Below, in pieces: positions 53,946-63,556 of a stretch of DNA of 64,000 nt (its first letter is position 1; each line of letters opens with the position of its first letter). Origin of the DNA: Comamonadaceae bacterium. Lineage in GTDB: Bacteria > Pseudomonadota > Gammaproteobacteria > Burkholderiales > Burkholderiaceae_C. Under the pieces are notes generated by a model. That model did no database searches. It worked only from the letters and a program-made list of their open reading frames with translations, and was not told the DNA's origin. The stretch lies in the NCBI GenBank assembly GCA_947375135.1, contig CANCER010000019.1, positions 1-64,000 of the forward strand. The letters run 5' to 3'. The position numbers and the translations under genes were made by a program.

Positions 53946-55070
53946 TCAGGCGGCGCCAATATTCGGCACCAGGCCGGCCGCCTGTTTGGCGCGGCTGGCG
54001 GTGAAGTCCAGCATGCGGTCAATCGGCAGCCGGGCACGCAGGCCCAAAACCGGGTCCACCTGAATCTGGTTGGCGCCCGACAGCAGCACGGCTTCGAGCC
54101 CCTGCAGGCTGTTCATGGCCATCCAGGGGCAATGCGCGCAGCTCTTGCAGGTGGCGCTGTTGCCGGCGGTGGGCGCCTCGATAAAGGTCTTGCCGGGATT
54201 GAGCGTGCGCAGCTTGTGCATCAGGCCGTTGTCGGTGGCAACGATGAAAACGCTGGCGTCCATCTCACGCGCCGCCTTCAGGATGCCGGAGGTGGAGCCA
54301 ATGGCATCGGCACATTCCAGCACCGCCGCCGGGCTCTCGGGATGGGCCAGCACCTTGGCGCCGGGATGCTCGGCCTTGAGGGCGGCCAGCTCAAAGGCCT
54401 TGAACTCGTCGTGCACGATGCAGCTGCCGTTCCACATCACCATGTCGGCACCGGTCTCGCGCTGGATATAGGCACCCAGATGGCGATCCGGCGCCCAGAG
54501 GATTTTCTTGCCCTGGTCTTTGAGGTGCGTGACCACATCGAGCGCACAGCCCGAGGTCACCATCCAGTCGGCGCGTGCCTTGACGGCCGCGCTGGTGTTG
54601 GCATAGACCACCACGGTGCGGTCGGGGTGCAGGTCGCAAAAGGCGCTGAAGGCCTCGGTGGGGCAACCCAAATCGAGTGAACAGGTGGCTTCAAGCTCGG
54701 GGACGATCACCGTCTTGTGCGGCGACAGAATCTTGGCCGTCTCGCCCATGAAGCGCACCCCGGCCACGACCAGCGTCTGCGCGGCGTGGTCGCGTCCGAA
54801 GCGCGCCATCTCCAGCGAATCGCTCACCAGCCCGCCGGTGCGCTCGGCCAGGTCCTGCAAGTCCGGGTGCACGTAGTAGTGCGACACCAGCACCGCATTC
54901 TTTTGCTGGAGCAGTGCGGCTATGCGGTCCATCAGGACGGCACGTTCGGCCTGCGAGGGCTCCACCGGCACCTTGGCCCAGGCATGCTGGGTGTTGGTAG
55001 CGCCGTCGGTGCGGGAAAAGTCCGGCAGCTCGTAGTCAACGCTGATCGAAATGGTTGGGGCGGTAGTCAT
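53946..55070 (-). CDS. nadA: Quinolinate synthase
   Basis: [4Fe-4S] enzyme of 374 residues that condenses iminoaspartate with DHAP to quinolinate. Cluster Cys candidates lie in [19 protein letters not shown] and [26 protein letters not shown] is the N-terminal substrate motif. Middle gene of the NAD operon, with 8 bp to nadC. Confidence 0.96.
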   Translation of the reverse strand: MTTAPTISISVDYELPDFSRTDGATNTQHAWAKVPVEPSQAERAVLMDRIAALLQQKNAVLVSHYYVHPDLQDLAERTGGLVSDSLEMARFGRDHAAQTLVVAGVRFMGETAKILSPHKTVIVPELEATCSLDLGCPTEAFSAFCDLHPDRTVVVYANTSAAVKARADWMVTSGCALDVVTHLKDQGKKILWAPDRHLGAYIQRETGADMVMWNGSCIVHDEFKAFELAALKAEHPGAKVLAHPESPAAVLECADAIGSTSGILKAAREMDASVFIVATDNGLMHKLRTLNPGKTFIEAPTAGNSATCKSCAHCPWMAMNSLQGLEAVLLSGANQIQVDPVLGLRARLPIDRMLDFTASRAKQAAGLVPNIGAA

Positions 55071-55078
55071 GCAGTGGT

Positions 55079-55969
55079 TCAGAGCGCGGCAAAGCGCATG
55101 GAGAAGTCGGTGGCGCTGACGTCTTTGGTCAAGGCTCCGATGGAGATGCGGTCGACTCCGGTTTCTGCAAGGGTACGCAAGCCTTCGAGTTTGACGCCGC
55201 CGGAGATTTCCAGAATGGCCGCTCCGGCCGCACGCGTGGCGCCGATTTCGCGGTTGATGGCCACGGCCTGGCGCAGCGTGGGCAGGCCCATGTTGTCCAG
55301 CAGAATCATGGCCGCGCCGTGCTGCAGGGCTTCACGCAGTTGCTCCATTGTTTCCACTTCGATCTGGATAAAAGAGGCGGCGTCCTTGAAGGCCGCAGCC
55401 TGGGCCAGTACCTGCGGGATGCCACCGGCCGCAGCGATGTGGTTTTCCTTGATCAGGATGGCGTCATACAGGCCAATGCGGTGGTTCACACCGCCGCCGG
55501 TGCGCACGGCGTATTTCTGTGCCAGGCGCAGGCCCGGCAGGGTTTTGCGGGTGTCCACAATCTGCGTGCCGGTGCCGGCGATGGCGGCCACATAGATGGC
55601 GGTCTTGGTGGCCACGGCGCTGAGCAGTTGCAGGAAGTTGAGTGCGGTGCGCTCGCCGGTGAGCAGGGAGCGGGCGTCGCCCTGCATTTCCAGCACGGTC
55701 TGGTCGGGTTGGCAGCGCTGGCCTTCCTGCACATGCCAGGTGAGTTGCACTGACGGGTCGAGCGCGGTGAAGGCGGCGTTGACCCACGGGGTGCCGCAGA
55801 GTACGGCGTCTTCGCGGGCGATGATTTTGGCCTTAGCGGTTTTGCCCTGCGTTATCAGCCCGGCGGTGAGGTCACCCATGCCCACATCTTCGGCCAGAGC
55901 AAGAGCCACGTCGCGACGGGCCAGTTCTGCAAGGGCTGCAGTGGCTGGCGTAGCAGTAAATGTTTTCAT
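55079..55969 (-). CDS. nadC: Nicotinate-nucleotide pyrophosphorylase (carboxylating)
   Basis: Quinolinate phosphoribosyltransferase of 296 residues, third step of de novo NAD synthesis. Motifs [49 protein letters not shown] (cited by its ends) and ILDNMG-like LLDNMGLP are present. ATG 55969 is used: the ORF runs to 56350 but the upstream part overlaps the palindrome at 56113-56414 and is not protein-like. First gene of the operon. Confidence 0.96.
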   Translation of the reverse strand: MKTFTATPATAALAELARRDVALALAEDVGMGDLTAGLITQGKTAKAKIIAREDAVLCGTPWVNAAFTALDPSVQLTWHVQEGQRCQPDQTVLEMQGDARSLLTGERTALNFLQLLSAVATKTAIYVAAIAGTGTQIVDTRKTLPGLRLAQKYAVRTGGGVNHRIGLYDAILIKENHIAAAGGIPQVLAQAAAFKDAASFIQIEVETMEQLREALQHGAAMILLDNMGLPTLRQAVAINREIGATRAAGAAILEISGGVKLEGLRTLAETGVDRISIGALTKDVSATDFSMRFAAL

Positions 55970-56112
55970 AGGCGGGCAGCATAAGCCCATTTGTGTCAGT
56001 TTCAAGACGGCACAGGGGGAAATTCGTGCATGCGTGTGCTGGGTCAGTGGCATGACTTGCAATGCTCTTTTGGTCGGCTCGACCTCGGGGGCGGCGGGCG
56101 GCGTGACTCGCG

Positions 56113-56414
56113 TTCTCCGGCCTGCTCGCGGGCGCCTGCTTCTGGTGCGCCCGCACCACTTGGTGAACGCCGGTGTTGGGGCGCTGACTCTGTGGCAACC
56201 GCAAATGGGGCCTGCGCCCGCGAGTCCCACCACCCGCCTTGGAGTAGCGTTTCTGGATTGCTGCTGAATACCAACTACCGCTCTGGGCAGGCGGATCGGG
56301 AGTCCCTTCGCAGGCCCCCATTCGCGGTTGCCACAGAGGATGCACGCCAAACACCGCGTTAATAAAGAGGTGCCGGCCTACCAGAAGCAGACGCCCACGA
56401 GCAGGGCCGGAGAA
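56113..56414 (-). repeat. Long imperfect palindrome upstream of nadC
   Basis: Arms 56113-56239 and 56289-56414 are about 80% complementary, with long perfect runs such as CTCTGTGGCAACCGC and CTGCTTCTGGT, and enclose a 49-nt loop. Three simple transitions between arms become G-U pairs in a minus-strand transcript but mismatches in a plus-strand one. It occupies most of the 536-bp gap between nadC and the outer-membrane protein fragment. It carries no credible coding frame. It could be a diverged inverted-repeat element or a structured RNA. Confidence 0.65.
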
Positions 56415-56505
56415 GGGATACCCGGTTCGCCTGCCTCACCAAACCCAGTGGTGGGAAATGCTTGCCCCCTCATTCATCGCAAAGACAGAGGGGGGTATAT
56501 CGACC

Positions 56506-56889
56506 TTAGAAGTGGTATCCGACGCGCACCATGGGCGTGTTGGCAGTGGCACCCTTGATCTTGTCGCTGTTGTTACCAAACTTGTTTTGCCAGTACGGGT
56601 AGGCCACGCCTACCTTCAGGCTCTTGGGTGCAGCGCCGATCACGGGGCACACGTCGTACATCAGTTGCCTGTCGATATTGGTTTCTGCGGCGGTATCCGC
56701 GCCGGATTCATTCTTGCCCTTGCCATCGATGAAATTGGCAAACCCCTCAAACGACAGACCGCTACCCCCCAAGGGGATGCCCCAGGCTGCACCCAGCATG
56801 GCATGGGCGTCATAGCCGTAGCGCGGCGTGGATGTCTTGGTAAAGGTGCTGTAGCGCGCGTATCTTTTGTGGCCCAGGCGAATTGGCAT
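56506..56889 (-). pseudogene. 3' fragment of an outer-membrane (outer envelope / Tsx-like) protein
   Basis: 127 codons whose last 100 residues look like the C-terminal half of a betaproteobacterial outer envelope protein: GYDAHAMLGAAWGIPLGGSGLSFEG (cited by its ends), KGKNESGADTAAETNIDRQLMYDV, KVGVAYPYWQNKFGNNSDK and the terminal MVRVGYHF with C-terminal Phe. The signal peptide and the N-terminal strands, which should take another 130 or so residues, are missing; only 82 bp separate the fragment from the next gene. A truncated remnant is the likely reading. Confidence 0.65.
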
Positions 56890-56971
56890 TTTGCAGGCGT
56901 AAAAGTGGGCACCGTTCTTGCAGGCTTGTCCGGTTATCCACTTTTATGTATGTCCACTTGCCGGAGTCCCC

Positions 56972-58000
56972 ATGAAAAAACGCAACTTCCTCACATGCAC
57001 CACATTCGCGCTCCTGGCCTTGGCCACGAGCAGCGTAAACGCCCAGACCACAGCCATCAAATTCCAGCTTGACTGGCGCTTTGAAGGTCCCTCGGCCCTG
57101 TTCCTGACTCCTGCTGCCAAAGGCTATTTCAAGGACGCCAAACTTGACGTCACGATTGATGCCGGCAACGGCTCCGGTGGCACGGTGACGCGTGTGGCGT
57201 CCGGCGCCTACGACATGGGCTTGGCCGACCTGGCAGCCCTGATGGAATTCCATGCCAACAACCCGGAGGCGCCCAACAAGCCCATCGCGGTCATGATGGT
57301 TTACAACGACACACCAGCCTCGGTGATGGCACTCAAAAAGTCCGGCATCAAGACACCGGCAGACCTCAGCGGCAAGAAGCTGGGTGCGCCCGTTTTTGAT
57401 GCAGGCCGCAAAGCCTTTCCCATTTTTGCCAAGGCCAACGGCATCACCGGCGTGCAGTGGACCGCCATGGACCCGCCGCTGCGTGAAACCATGTTGGTGC
57501 GTGGCGATGTGGACGCCATCACCGGCTTCACCTTCACCTCGCTCTTGAACCTGGAGGCCCGTGGCGTCAAGGCCGAAGACGTGGTGGTCATGCCCTACCC
57601 CAACTTTGGCGTGAAGCTGTATGGCAACGCCATCATCGTGTCGCCCAAACTCCTGAAAGAAAATCCGGCTGCAGTGAAGGCCTTTTTGCAGGCCTTCACC
57701 AAGGGCACCAAAGACGTGCTGGCCAACCCGGCCGCTGCCATTGCCGATGTAAAAGCACGCGACGGCATCATCAATGTGGAGTTGGAAACACGCCGCCTCA
57801 AGCTAGCGATTGACACCGTGGTCAACAGCCCCAACGCCCGCGCCGAGGGCTTTGGCCAGATCAACGGCCCGCGCATGGCGCTGATGGCCAGCCAGGTGTC
57901 GGACGCATTCAACACCAAGAGCCGCATCAATGCCGACACGATCTGGAACGGCAGCTTTCTGCCGTCCAAGGCCGAACTGGCCATCCTGCCCACGAAGTAA
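56972..58000 (+). CDS. ABC transporter periplasmic binding protein (NMT1/THI5-like)
   Basis: Exported binding protein of 342 residues with signal peptide MKKRNFLTCTTFALLALATS (ending near VNAQ). The mature part has the NMT1/SsuA pattern IKFQLDWRFEGPSALFLTPAAKGYF (segments FQLDWRFEGP and LTPAAKGYF), GSGGTVTRVASGAYDMGLADL and a type II binding-protein fold. First gene of a three-gene importer. Likely ligands are thiamine-pyrimidine precursors, taurine/sulfonates, nitrate or related; not decidable here. An GGAG lies upstream of ATG 56972. Confidence 0.9.
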   Translation: MKKRNFLTCTTFALLALATSSVNAQTTAIKFQLDWRFEGPSALFLTPAAKGYFKDAKLDVTIDAGNGSGGTVTRVASGAYDMGLADLAALMEFHANNPEAPNKPIAVMMVYNDTPASVMALKKSGIKTPADLSGKKLGAPVFDAGRKAFPIFAKANGITGVQWTAMDPPLRETMLVRGDVDAITGFTFTSLLNLEARGVKAEDVVVMPYPNFGVKLYGNAIIVSPKLLKENPAAVKAFLQAFTKGTKDVLANPAAAIADVKARDGIINVELETRRLKLAIDTVVNSPNARAEGFGQINGPRMALMASQVSDAFNTKSRINADTIWNGSFLPSKAELAILPTK

Positions 58001-58011
58001 AGCAGTCCTGC

Positions 58012-58848
58012 ATGACCGCAACACACGAAAAACCCGAGCCCTGGTTTGTTGATTTCCAGGACGTCTGGCTGGCCTACAACGAAGAGCTGCTGCAGCAGAA
58101 CCACTTTGCCGTGGAGGCCATTGACCTCAAGGTGCGCCAGGGCGAGTTCATCGCCATCGTCGGGCCTTCGGGCTGCGGCAAGTCCACCTTCATGAAGCTC
58201 ACGACCGGCTTGAAGATGCCCTCCATGGGCAAGATCCTGATTGACGGCCAGCCCGTGACTGGCCCGCTCAAAATTTCCGGCATGGCGTTCCAGGCACCGT
58301 CTTTGTTGCCCTGGCGCACCACGGTAGACAACGTGCTGTTGCCGCTGGAAATTGTGGAGCCCTACCGCAGCAGCTTCAAGGCCAAGCGCAAGGAGTACGA
58401 AGCGCGTGCGCGCGCCCTGCTGCAAAAAGTGGGTCTGGCTGGCTACGAAGACAAGTTCCCCTGGCAGCTGTCGGGTGGCATGCAGCAGCGCGCCAGCATT
58501 TGCCGCGCCCTGATTCACGAACCCAAAATGCTGCTGCTGGATGAACCTTTTGGTGCACTGGACGCCTTCACACGCGAGGAGTTGTGGTGCATTTTGCGCG
58601 ACCTCTGGACCGAGCAGCAGTTCAACGTGATTCTGGTGACGCACGATTTGCGCGAGTCGGTTTTTCTGGCCGACACGGTGTATGTGATGCGCAAGAGCCC
58701 GGGCCGCTTTGTGGTGAAAAAAGAGATTGAACTGGCGCGTCCGCGTGACCTGGAAGTCACTTACACCAAGGAGTTCTCCGACATCGTGCACGAGCTGCGC
58801 GGCCATATTGGTGCCATTCGCCAAACCAGTGCGCTGGCGGCTGCATAA
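58012..58848 (+). CDS. ABC transporter ATP-binding protein (TauB/SsuB type)
   Basis: ATPase of 278 residues: Walker A GPSGCGKST, Q-loop FQAPSLLPWRT, signature LSGGMQQRASICRAL, Walker B MLLLDEPFGALD and switch His VTHDLRE. It starts 11 bp after the binding protein gene. Confidence 0.94.
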   Translation: MTATHEKPEPWFVDFQDVWLAYNEELLQQNHFAVEAIDLKVRQGEFIAIVGPSGCGKSTFMKLTTGLKMPSMGKILIDGQPVTGPLKISGMAFQAPSLLPWRTTVDNVLLPLEIVEPYRSSFKAKRKEYEARARALLQKVGLAGYEDKFPWQLSGGMQQRASICRALIHEPKMLLLDEPFGALDAFTREELWCILRDLWTEQQFNVILVTHDLRESVFLADTVYVMRKSPGRFVVKKEIELARPRDLEVTYTKEFSDIVHELRGHIGAIRQTSALAAA

Positions 58849-58869
58849 AACAAGCTATTGGATAAACAT

Positions 58870-59637
58870 ATGAACAAGAAGTTGGTTGAGGCCTGGGCGC
58901 CGTGGCTCCTGCTGGTCGTGATCTTGCTGACCTGGCAGATCCTGTGTTCGGCGCTGGACGTGTCCGAATTCATCTTCCCCAGCCCGTGGCGCATCTGGAC
59001 GCAGTTTCTGGAGTTCAAGGGCATCATCGGCGCGCACGCTTGGCGCACTTATTGGGTGACGATGACGGGCTTCGGCCTGGCGATCGTGGTGGGCGTGCTC
59101 CTTGGCTTTGTGATCGGCAGCTCACGCCTGGCCTACGCCGCGGTGTACCCGCTGATGACCGGCTTTAACGCCCTGCCCAAGGCGGCCTTTGTGCCGATTC
59201 TGGTGGTGTGGTTTGGCATTGGTGTGGGGCCGGCGATTCTCACGGCCTTCCTGATCAGCTTCTTCCCCATCATGGTGAACATCGCCACCGGCCTGGCCAC
59301 GCTGGAGCCGGAGCTGGAAGACGTGTTGCGCGTGCTGGGCGCCAAGCGCTGGGATGTGCTGGTGAAGGTGGGGCTGCCGCGCTCCATGCCCTACTTCTAC
59401 GGCTCGCTCAAGGTGTCGATCACGCTGGCCTTTGTGGGCACCACGGTGTCGGAGATGACCGCTGCGAACGAGGGCATTGGTTATCTGCTGATCTCGGCCG
59501 GTTCAGCCATGCAGATGGGCTTGGCATTTGCAGGGCTGGTGGTGGTGGGGGCGATGGCGATGGTGATGTACGAGTTGTTCAGCGTCATTGAGCGCCACAC
59601 CACGGCCTGGGCACACCGGGGGTCGCACAACACCTAA
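58870..59637 (+). CDS. ABC transporter permease (TauC/SsuC type)
   Basis: Permease of 255 residues with six hydrophobic segments and the cytoplasmic ATPase-contact loop LRVLGAKRWDVLVKVGLPRSMPYF (EAA motif). Third gene of the importer. ATG 58870 preferred over TTG 58858. Overlaps the convergent dctM stop by 4 bp. Confidence 0.93.
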   Translation: MNKKLVEAWAPWLLLVVILLTWQILCSALDVSEFIFPSPWRIWTQFLEFKGIIGAHAWRTYWVTMTGFGLAIVVGVLLGFVIGSSRLAYAAVYPLMTGFNALPKAAFVPILVVWFGIGVGPAILTAFLISFFPIMVNIATGLATLEPELEDVLRVLGAKRWDVLVKVGLPRSMPYFYGSLKVSITLAFVGTTVSEMTAANEGIGYLLISAGSAMQMGLAFAGLVVVGAMAMVMYELFSVIERHTTAWAHRGSHNT

Positions 59638-60932
59638 TGCGTGGCGTATCCCATGGTTTGCGGTAACCACAGCACGATTTGCGGGAACACCGTCATAGCC
59701 AGCAACAAGAGCAGGAGCATGACGAGGAAGGGCCAGCCTTCTTTCATCATCTCGCCGATCGGGATGCCGGTCAGTGCTTTGGTGACAAACAGCAGCATGC
59801 CAAACGGCGGGTGGATCAGGCCAATCATCATGTTCAGCACCACCAGCACGCCAAAGTGCACCAGGTCCACACCCAGCAGCTTGGCTGCGGGCAGGAGCAT
59901 GGGCACAAACACCAGCAGCAGCACCGACACATCCAGAAAACAGCCCAGCACCAGGAACATCAGGTTCACCAGCAGCAGGAATTTCAGCTGGGACAGCTGC
60001 ATGGCGTCCACCCACAGCGCCATGGACTGGGGCACGCCCTCGGCGGTGAAGGCGTAATTGAGCATGAAGGAGCCTGCCAGTATCAGCGTGATCACGGCGC
60101 TGCCGCGGGTGGACTCCATCACCACACCCCAGAAGCTGCGCCAGGTGAGCGCGCGGTAAACCACACCGGCCAGAATCAGCGCATGCAGGGCCGCCACGGC
60201 CGCCGCCTCGGTGGGCGTAAAGGCGCCGGAGTAAATGCCGCCCAGCAGGACGATGGGCATGGACAGCGGCAAGGCACCGCGGTACAGAATGGCCGGCCAT
60301 TCGCGCAGCGGAATCTTGTCTTCGCGCGGCATGTTGCGTTTGGTGGCGATGATGTGCACCACGACCATCATCAGGAGGGCCATCAGCGCACCAGGCACCA
60401 CGCCACCCAGAAACAAGGCACCGACGGAGGCGCCCGACACCAGGGCGTAAATCACCATCGGGATGCTGGGCGGGATGATGGGCCCCAGCGTGGCGCTGGC
60501 CACCACCACGGCACCGGCAAAGCCGCGCGAGTATTCGGGCTTTTTGAGCATCTGCTTGATGGTCACCAGCCCCGGCCCGGCGGCATCGGCAATCGCACTG
60601 CCGCTCATACCCGAGAAGATCACGCTGACCAGAATGTCCACCTGCGCCAGACCTCCGCGCAGGCGGCCTACCAGAATGCGGCAGAAGTCGAAAATGCGCT
60701 CGCTCACGGTGCCGGCATTCATGATGTTGGCGGCAAACACAAACATGGGCACGGCCAGCAGCACATAGCTGTTGTACAGGCCGTTGCCCACCTGCTCGGC
60801 CACCAGGCCGATGTCCTGCCCCTTGACCAGGAGATAGGCCACACCCGAGGCCAGCATGGAAAAACCGATGGGCATGCGCAGCAGCATGCCCCCCACCAGC
60901 ACGAGGGCCAAGGCGCTTAAAGAATGGTTCAT
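59634..60932 (-). CDS. dctM: TRAP transporter large permease DctM
   Basis: Membrane permease of 432 residues with about 12 hydrophobic segments, of the DctM/SiaM TRAP family. Signatures include MPIGFSMLASGVAYLL, VPMFVFAANIMNAG, MSGSAIADAAGPG and TPTEAAAVAALHALI. Overlaps dctQ by 4 bp (ATGA). Third gene of a DctPQM-type, ATP-independent, Na+-driven uptake system. Confidence 0.95.
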   Translation of the reverse strand: MNHSLSALALVLVGGMLLRMPIGFSMLASGVAYLLVKGQDIGLVAEQVGNGLYNSYVLLAVPMFVFAANIMNAGTVSERIFDFCRILVGRLRGGLAQVDILVSVIFSGMSGSAIADAAGPGLVTIKQMLKKPEYSRGFAGAVVVASATLGPIIPPSIPMVIYALVSGASVGALFLGGVVPGALMALLMMVVVHIIATKRNMPREDKIPLREWPAILYRGALPLSMPIVLLGGIYSGAFTPTEAAAVAALHALILAGVVYRALTWRSFWGVVMESTRGSAVITLILAGSFMLNYAFTAEGVPQSMALWVDAMQLSQLKFLLLVNLMFLVLGCFLDVSVLLLVFVPMLLPAAKLLGVDLVHFGVLVVLNMMIGLIHPPFGMLLFVTKALTGIPIGEMMKEGWPFLVMLLLLLLAMTVFPQIVLWLPQTMGYATH

Positions 60933-61417
60933 GACAGGTGCAACTCGGTTTGCAGCCCCTGGCCGCGCACAGCGCCCCAAATGGCCCAGGCACTGCGCAG
61001 CACCAGCGCGGCCATCAAAATCACAAACGGCATAAACACCCACATGAAGCTGACGCCCAGCACCGGCGTGCTTTCACGCTGCATGAAGTGCACATAGTCC
61101 CAGGTGGCAGGCACAGCCACCGCGGCCAGTCCACCCACCATCAGGTTGCCCGCAATGCGCATCGCCATGCGGGTACGTTGGCCCGCCATGTTCCATAACA
61201 GGTCAAACACGACGTGCTCGCGCTCGGGGACGATGGTGGCAGCCGACCAGAGGATGACCCAGACGTAGAGCACGACTGCGGCCTCGTCGGTCCAGGGCAT
61301 GGGTTTGTTAAAGCCAAACCGTGCCGTGACTTGCAGAATGAAGACCACAAACAGGGCAAGAAACAAGCCGCCGCCCAGGGCACGGGCAGCCACCTGCGAA
61401 TAGCGCAGCAACTTCAC
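60929..61417 (-). CDS. dctQ: TRAP transporter small permease DctQ
   Basis: Small membrane subunit of 162 residues with four hydrophobic segments and the DctQ pattern RFGFNKPMPWTDEAA and REHVVFDLLW. Starts with GTG 61417. Stop overlaps the dctM start (ATGA). Confidence 0.92.
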   Translation of the reverse strand: MKLLRYSQVAARALGGGLFLALFVVFILQVTARFGFNKPMPWTDEAAVVLYVWVILWSAATIVPEREHVVFDLLWNMAGQRTRMAMRIAGNLMVGGLAAVAVPATWDYVHFMQRESTPVLGVSFMWVFMPFVILMAALVLRSAWAIWGAVRGQGLQTELHLS

Positions 61418-61426
61418 GGTGTGCCC

Positions 61427-62455
61427 TTACTTGGTGGCATTGATGCGGTCGAGCAGGCCCTTGGGCCAGACCTTGGCGTAGTCCGAGTTCTGGTAGGCCG
61501 CCTGCACCGTTTTGTGGAAGGCGTCCAGATCCGGGGTGCTGACCTGCAGGCCTTCCTTCTTGAAGAAGGCGACCAGCTCAGCCTCTTCCTTGACGCGGTT
61601 CTCGTTGTTGTAGCTGGAGGCCGCTTGCGCTGCGGCCAGCACCTTCTGCCTTTGGGCGGGCGACAGGGCAGCCAGGGTCTTGCTGGCAATGGCGATGAAC
61701 AGCCCATCCACCAGGTGGCTGGTCAGCACGATCTGCTTGGTCACCTCGTAAAACTTGGCGGCCCGCACGGTGGGCAGCGGGTTGTCCTGCCCGTCGATGG
61801 TGCCGCTTTTCAGGCCCAGATAGACCTCGCCAAAGGCCAGCGGCGTGGGCGTGGCACCCAGTGCCTCACCCAGGAACAGCCACTCCTTGGAGCCGGGCAT
61901 GCGCAGCTTCACGCCTTTGAGGTCGGCCGGCACCTTGACATTGCGCACATCGCGCAGATTGACCTGGCGCGTGCCGTAGTAACAGGTGGCCAGGGGCGTG
62001 ATGTCCATCTTGTCGTGCACCAGCTTGAACATCTCGGTGCCAATCGGGCCGTTGAAGATTTTTTGCTGCTGCGCCGGGTCGCGCACGATGTAGCCGGCGG
62101 TGAAGATGGAAAACTCCGGCACCTGTTTGGCAATGTCCTGCGCCGAGACCGTGGTCAGTTCCAGGTTCCCGCGCGCCATGGCGGTGGGTTCAGCGCCCTG
62201 CTTGAAGAGCGAAGCGTTCAGGTTGATCTGCACATCAAACTCACCCGGCGCGCTTTTCTCCAGCGTGTCCTTGAACACGGTCCACATCCTGGCGTGCCAG
62301 TCGTCCGGCACGGCCGGGGTGGAAACGCGCAGCACGATTTTGCTTTGGGCCAGCGCGGGCAAGCCGCCAACCGTCAAAGCGGCAGCAGCAGTGGCGCCCA
62401 GCAGCTTGCGGCGGTTGAGACGGATCGAAGCGGAGACAAATTCGGAGTGTTTCAT
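61427..62455 (-). CDS. dctP: TRAP transporter substrate-binding protein DctP
   Basis: Periplasmic binding protein of 342 residues. The signal peptide carries NRRKLLG, a Tat-like motif, and cleavage near ALAQ. The mature part has LRVSTPAVPDDWHARMW and the substrate Arg region GVKLRMPGS, and GTIDGQDNPLPTVR. Likely binds an organic acid or sugar acid. The adjacent DHDPS-family enzyme gene is 36 bp upstream and probably co-transcribed. Confidence 0.93.
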   Translation of the reverse strand: MKHSEFVSASIRLNRRKLLGATAAAALTVGGLPALAQSKIVLRVSTPAVPDDWHARMWTVFKDTLEKSAPGEFDVQINLNASLFKQGAEPTAMARGNLELTTVSAQDIAKQVPEFSIFTAGYIVRDPAQQQKIFNGPIGTEMFKLVHDKMDITPLATCYYGTRQVNLRDVRNVKVPADLKGVKLRMPGSKEWLFLGEALGATPTPLAFGEVYLGLKSGTIDGQDNPLPTVRAAKFYEVTKQIVLTSHLVDGLFIAIASKTLAALSPAQRQKVLAAAQAASSYNNENRVKEEAELVAFFKKEGLQVSTPDLDAFHKTVQAAYQNSDYAKVWPKGLLDRINATK

Positions 62456-62491
62456 GGTGTGGGCTTGGGGTGAAAAGACGGCAGGTAAGGC

Positions 62492-63406
62492 TTAGCGGGC
62501 TTGCAGCAAGGGGCCTATGGCGCGGTAGGCCGTGCGCACCAGGGCATCCTCGGTGGGCTCCAGGGGGGACAGGGGTGGGCGCAAACGCAACCAGCCTGCG
62601 TCGCCGCTTTGCTCGGCCAGAATGGTCTTGTACAGCGCGACAAAAGGCAGGTCGGACTGCAGCGTCTGCAAGGCCAGCAGGCGGCCCATCAACGCAGCGT
62701 CCTGCGCCGACACCAGTGCCGGCTGGCTGACGATGCGGCGCATCAGATGCGGGGCCAGGTTGGCCAGGCCGCAAATGGTGCCGGCGCCACCAGCGCACAT
62801 CACGGGCGCCACATGCGCCTCGGCACCCACCAGCACCGACAGGCCGGGAAAGGCGCGGACCAGGCCCAAGGTGTGCGCCAAGTCCGCACTGCTGTCTTTG
62901 ATGCCCACCACCTGCGCGGGATGGCGGCGTGCCAATTCGGCCACCGCAGCGTGCGAAAAGCCAGCCACGCTGATGGCCGGAAAGTGGTAGAGCACCAGGC
63001 GAAGCGCGTCGCTGCCAATGCCCTGAATCACCTCGCTCACGGCTTGTACGATGCCGGCGTCCCGCGGGTGTTTGAAGTAGAACGGCGGCATCAGCATCTG
63101 GCGCTGCACGCCGTGCGCAAGCGCATGCTGCCCGAGTGCTATCGCATCCGGTAGGGCCATGGCGCTGATGGTCACCACCAGTTGGTCGGGCCGCACACCG
63201 CCCTGCAGCATCGCCTCCAGCAGGGCCATGCGCTCGGTCGCGCTAAAAGCGGGGCCTTCACCCATGGTGCCAAACAGGGTCACGCCGTCGCAACCCGCCG
63301 CCAACAGGGCCTGGGCGTGCGCCAGTGCGTGCGCAGTGTCCAGGGCTGCGTCAGCCGTCAGGGGGAGCACCAGCGCGGGCCAAAGCCCGGAAATGGCAGG
63401 GTTCAT
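62492..63406 (-). CDS. DHDPS/NAL family class I aldolase
   Basis: TIM-barrel enzyme of 304 residues. The Schiff-base Lys is in VVGIKDSSADL (about residue 161), the Tyr lies in LVLYHFPAISV, and the GTMGEGPAFS motif replaces the GTTGE of DHDPS. The change of the second Thr to Met and the FHPP-like loop argue against dihydrodipicolinate synthase and for a keto-acid aldolase or dehydratase. Together with the TRAP transporter and the aldo/keto reductase next to it, a sugar-acid pathway is likely. ATG 63406. Confidence 0.85.
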   Translation of the reverse strand: MNPAISGLWPALVLPLTADAALDTAHALAHAQALLAAGCDGVTLFGTMGEGPAFSATERMALLEAMLQGGVRPDQLVVTISAMALPDAIALGQHALAHGVQRQMLMPPFYFKHPRDAGIVQAVSEVIQGIGSDALRLVLYHFPAISVAGFSHAAVAELARRHPAQVVGIKDSSADLAHTLGLVRAFPGLSVLVGAEAHVAPVMCAGGAGTICGLANLAPHLMRRIVSQPALVSAQDAALMGRLLALQTLQSDLPFVALYKTILAEQSGDAGWLRLRPPLSPLEPTEDALVRTAYRAIGPLLQAR

Positions 63407-63556
63407 GGGGATGTGTCTCGCTGTTTTTTGTCTTGGGCGAATAGTACTTGGCAAACGCCCCGCAAGTTGCGGCCGTGGTGCTGGTGCCGCAGCGGACCTA
63501 CTGAACTACACCACCGGGCAAGTCAAACCCTCTGCGGCGCGGCGCTGCACTCCAAC

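Noticed and set aside
55970-56350. N-terminal extension of nadC to 56350
   Set aside because: The added 127 codons translate the palindrome arm and show no protein similarity; NadC starts at the ATG before the conserved first helix.
63407-63556. Possible tRNA-like segment near 63495-63525
   Set aside because: Short stretches recall a D-loop or acceptor end, but no cloverleaf or anticodon arm can be drawn.
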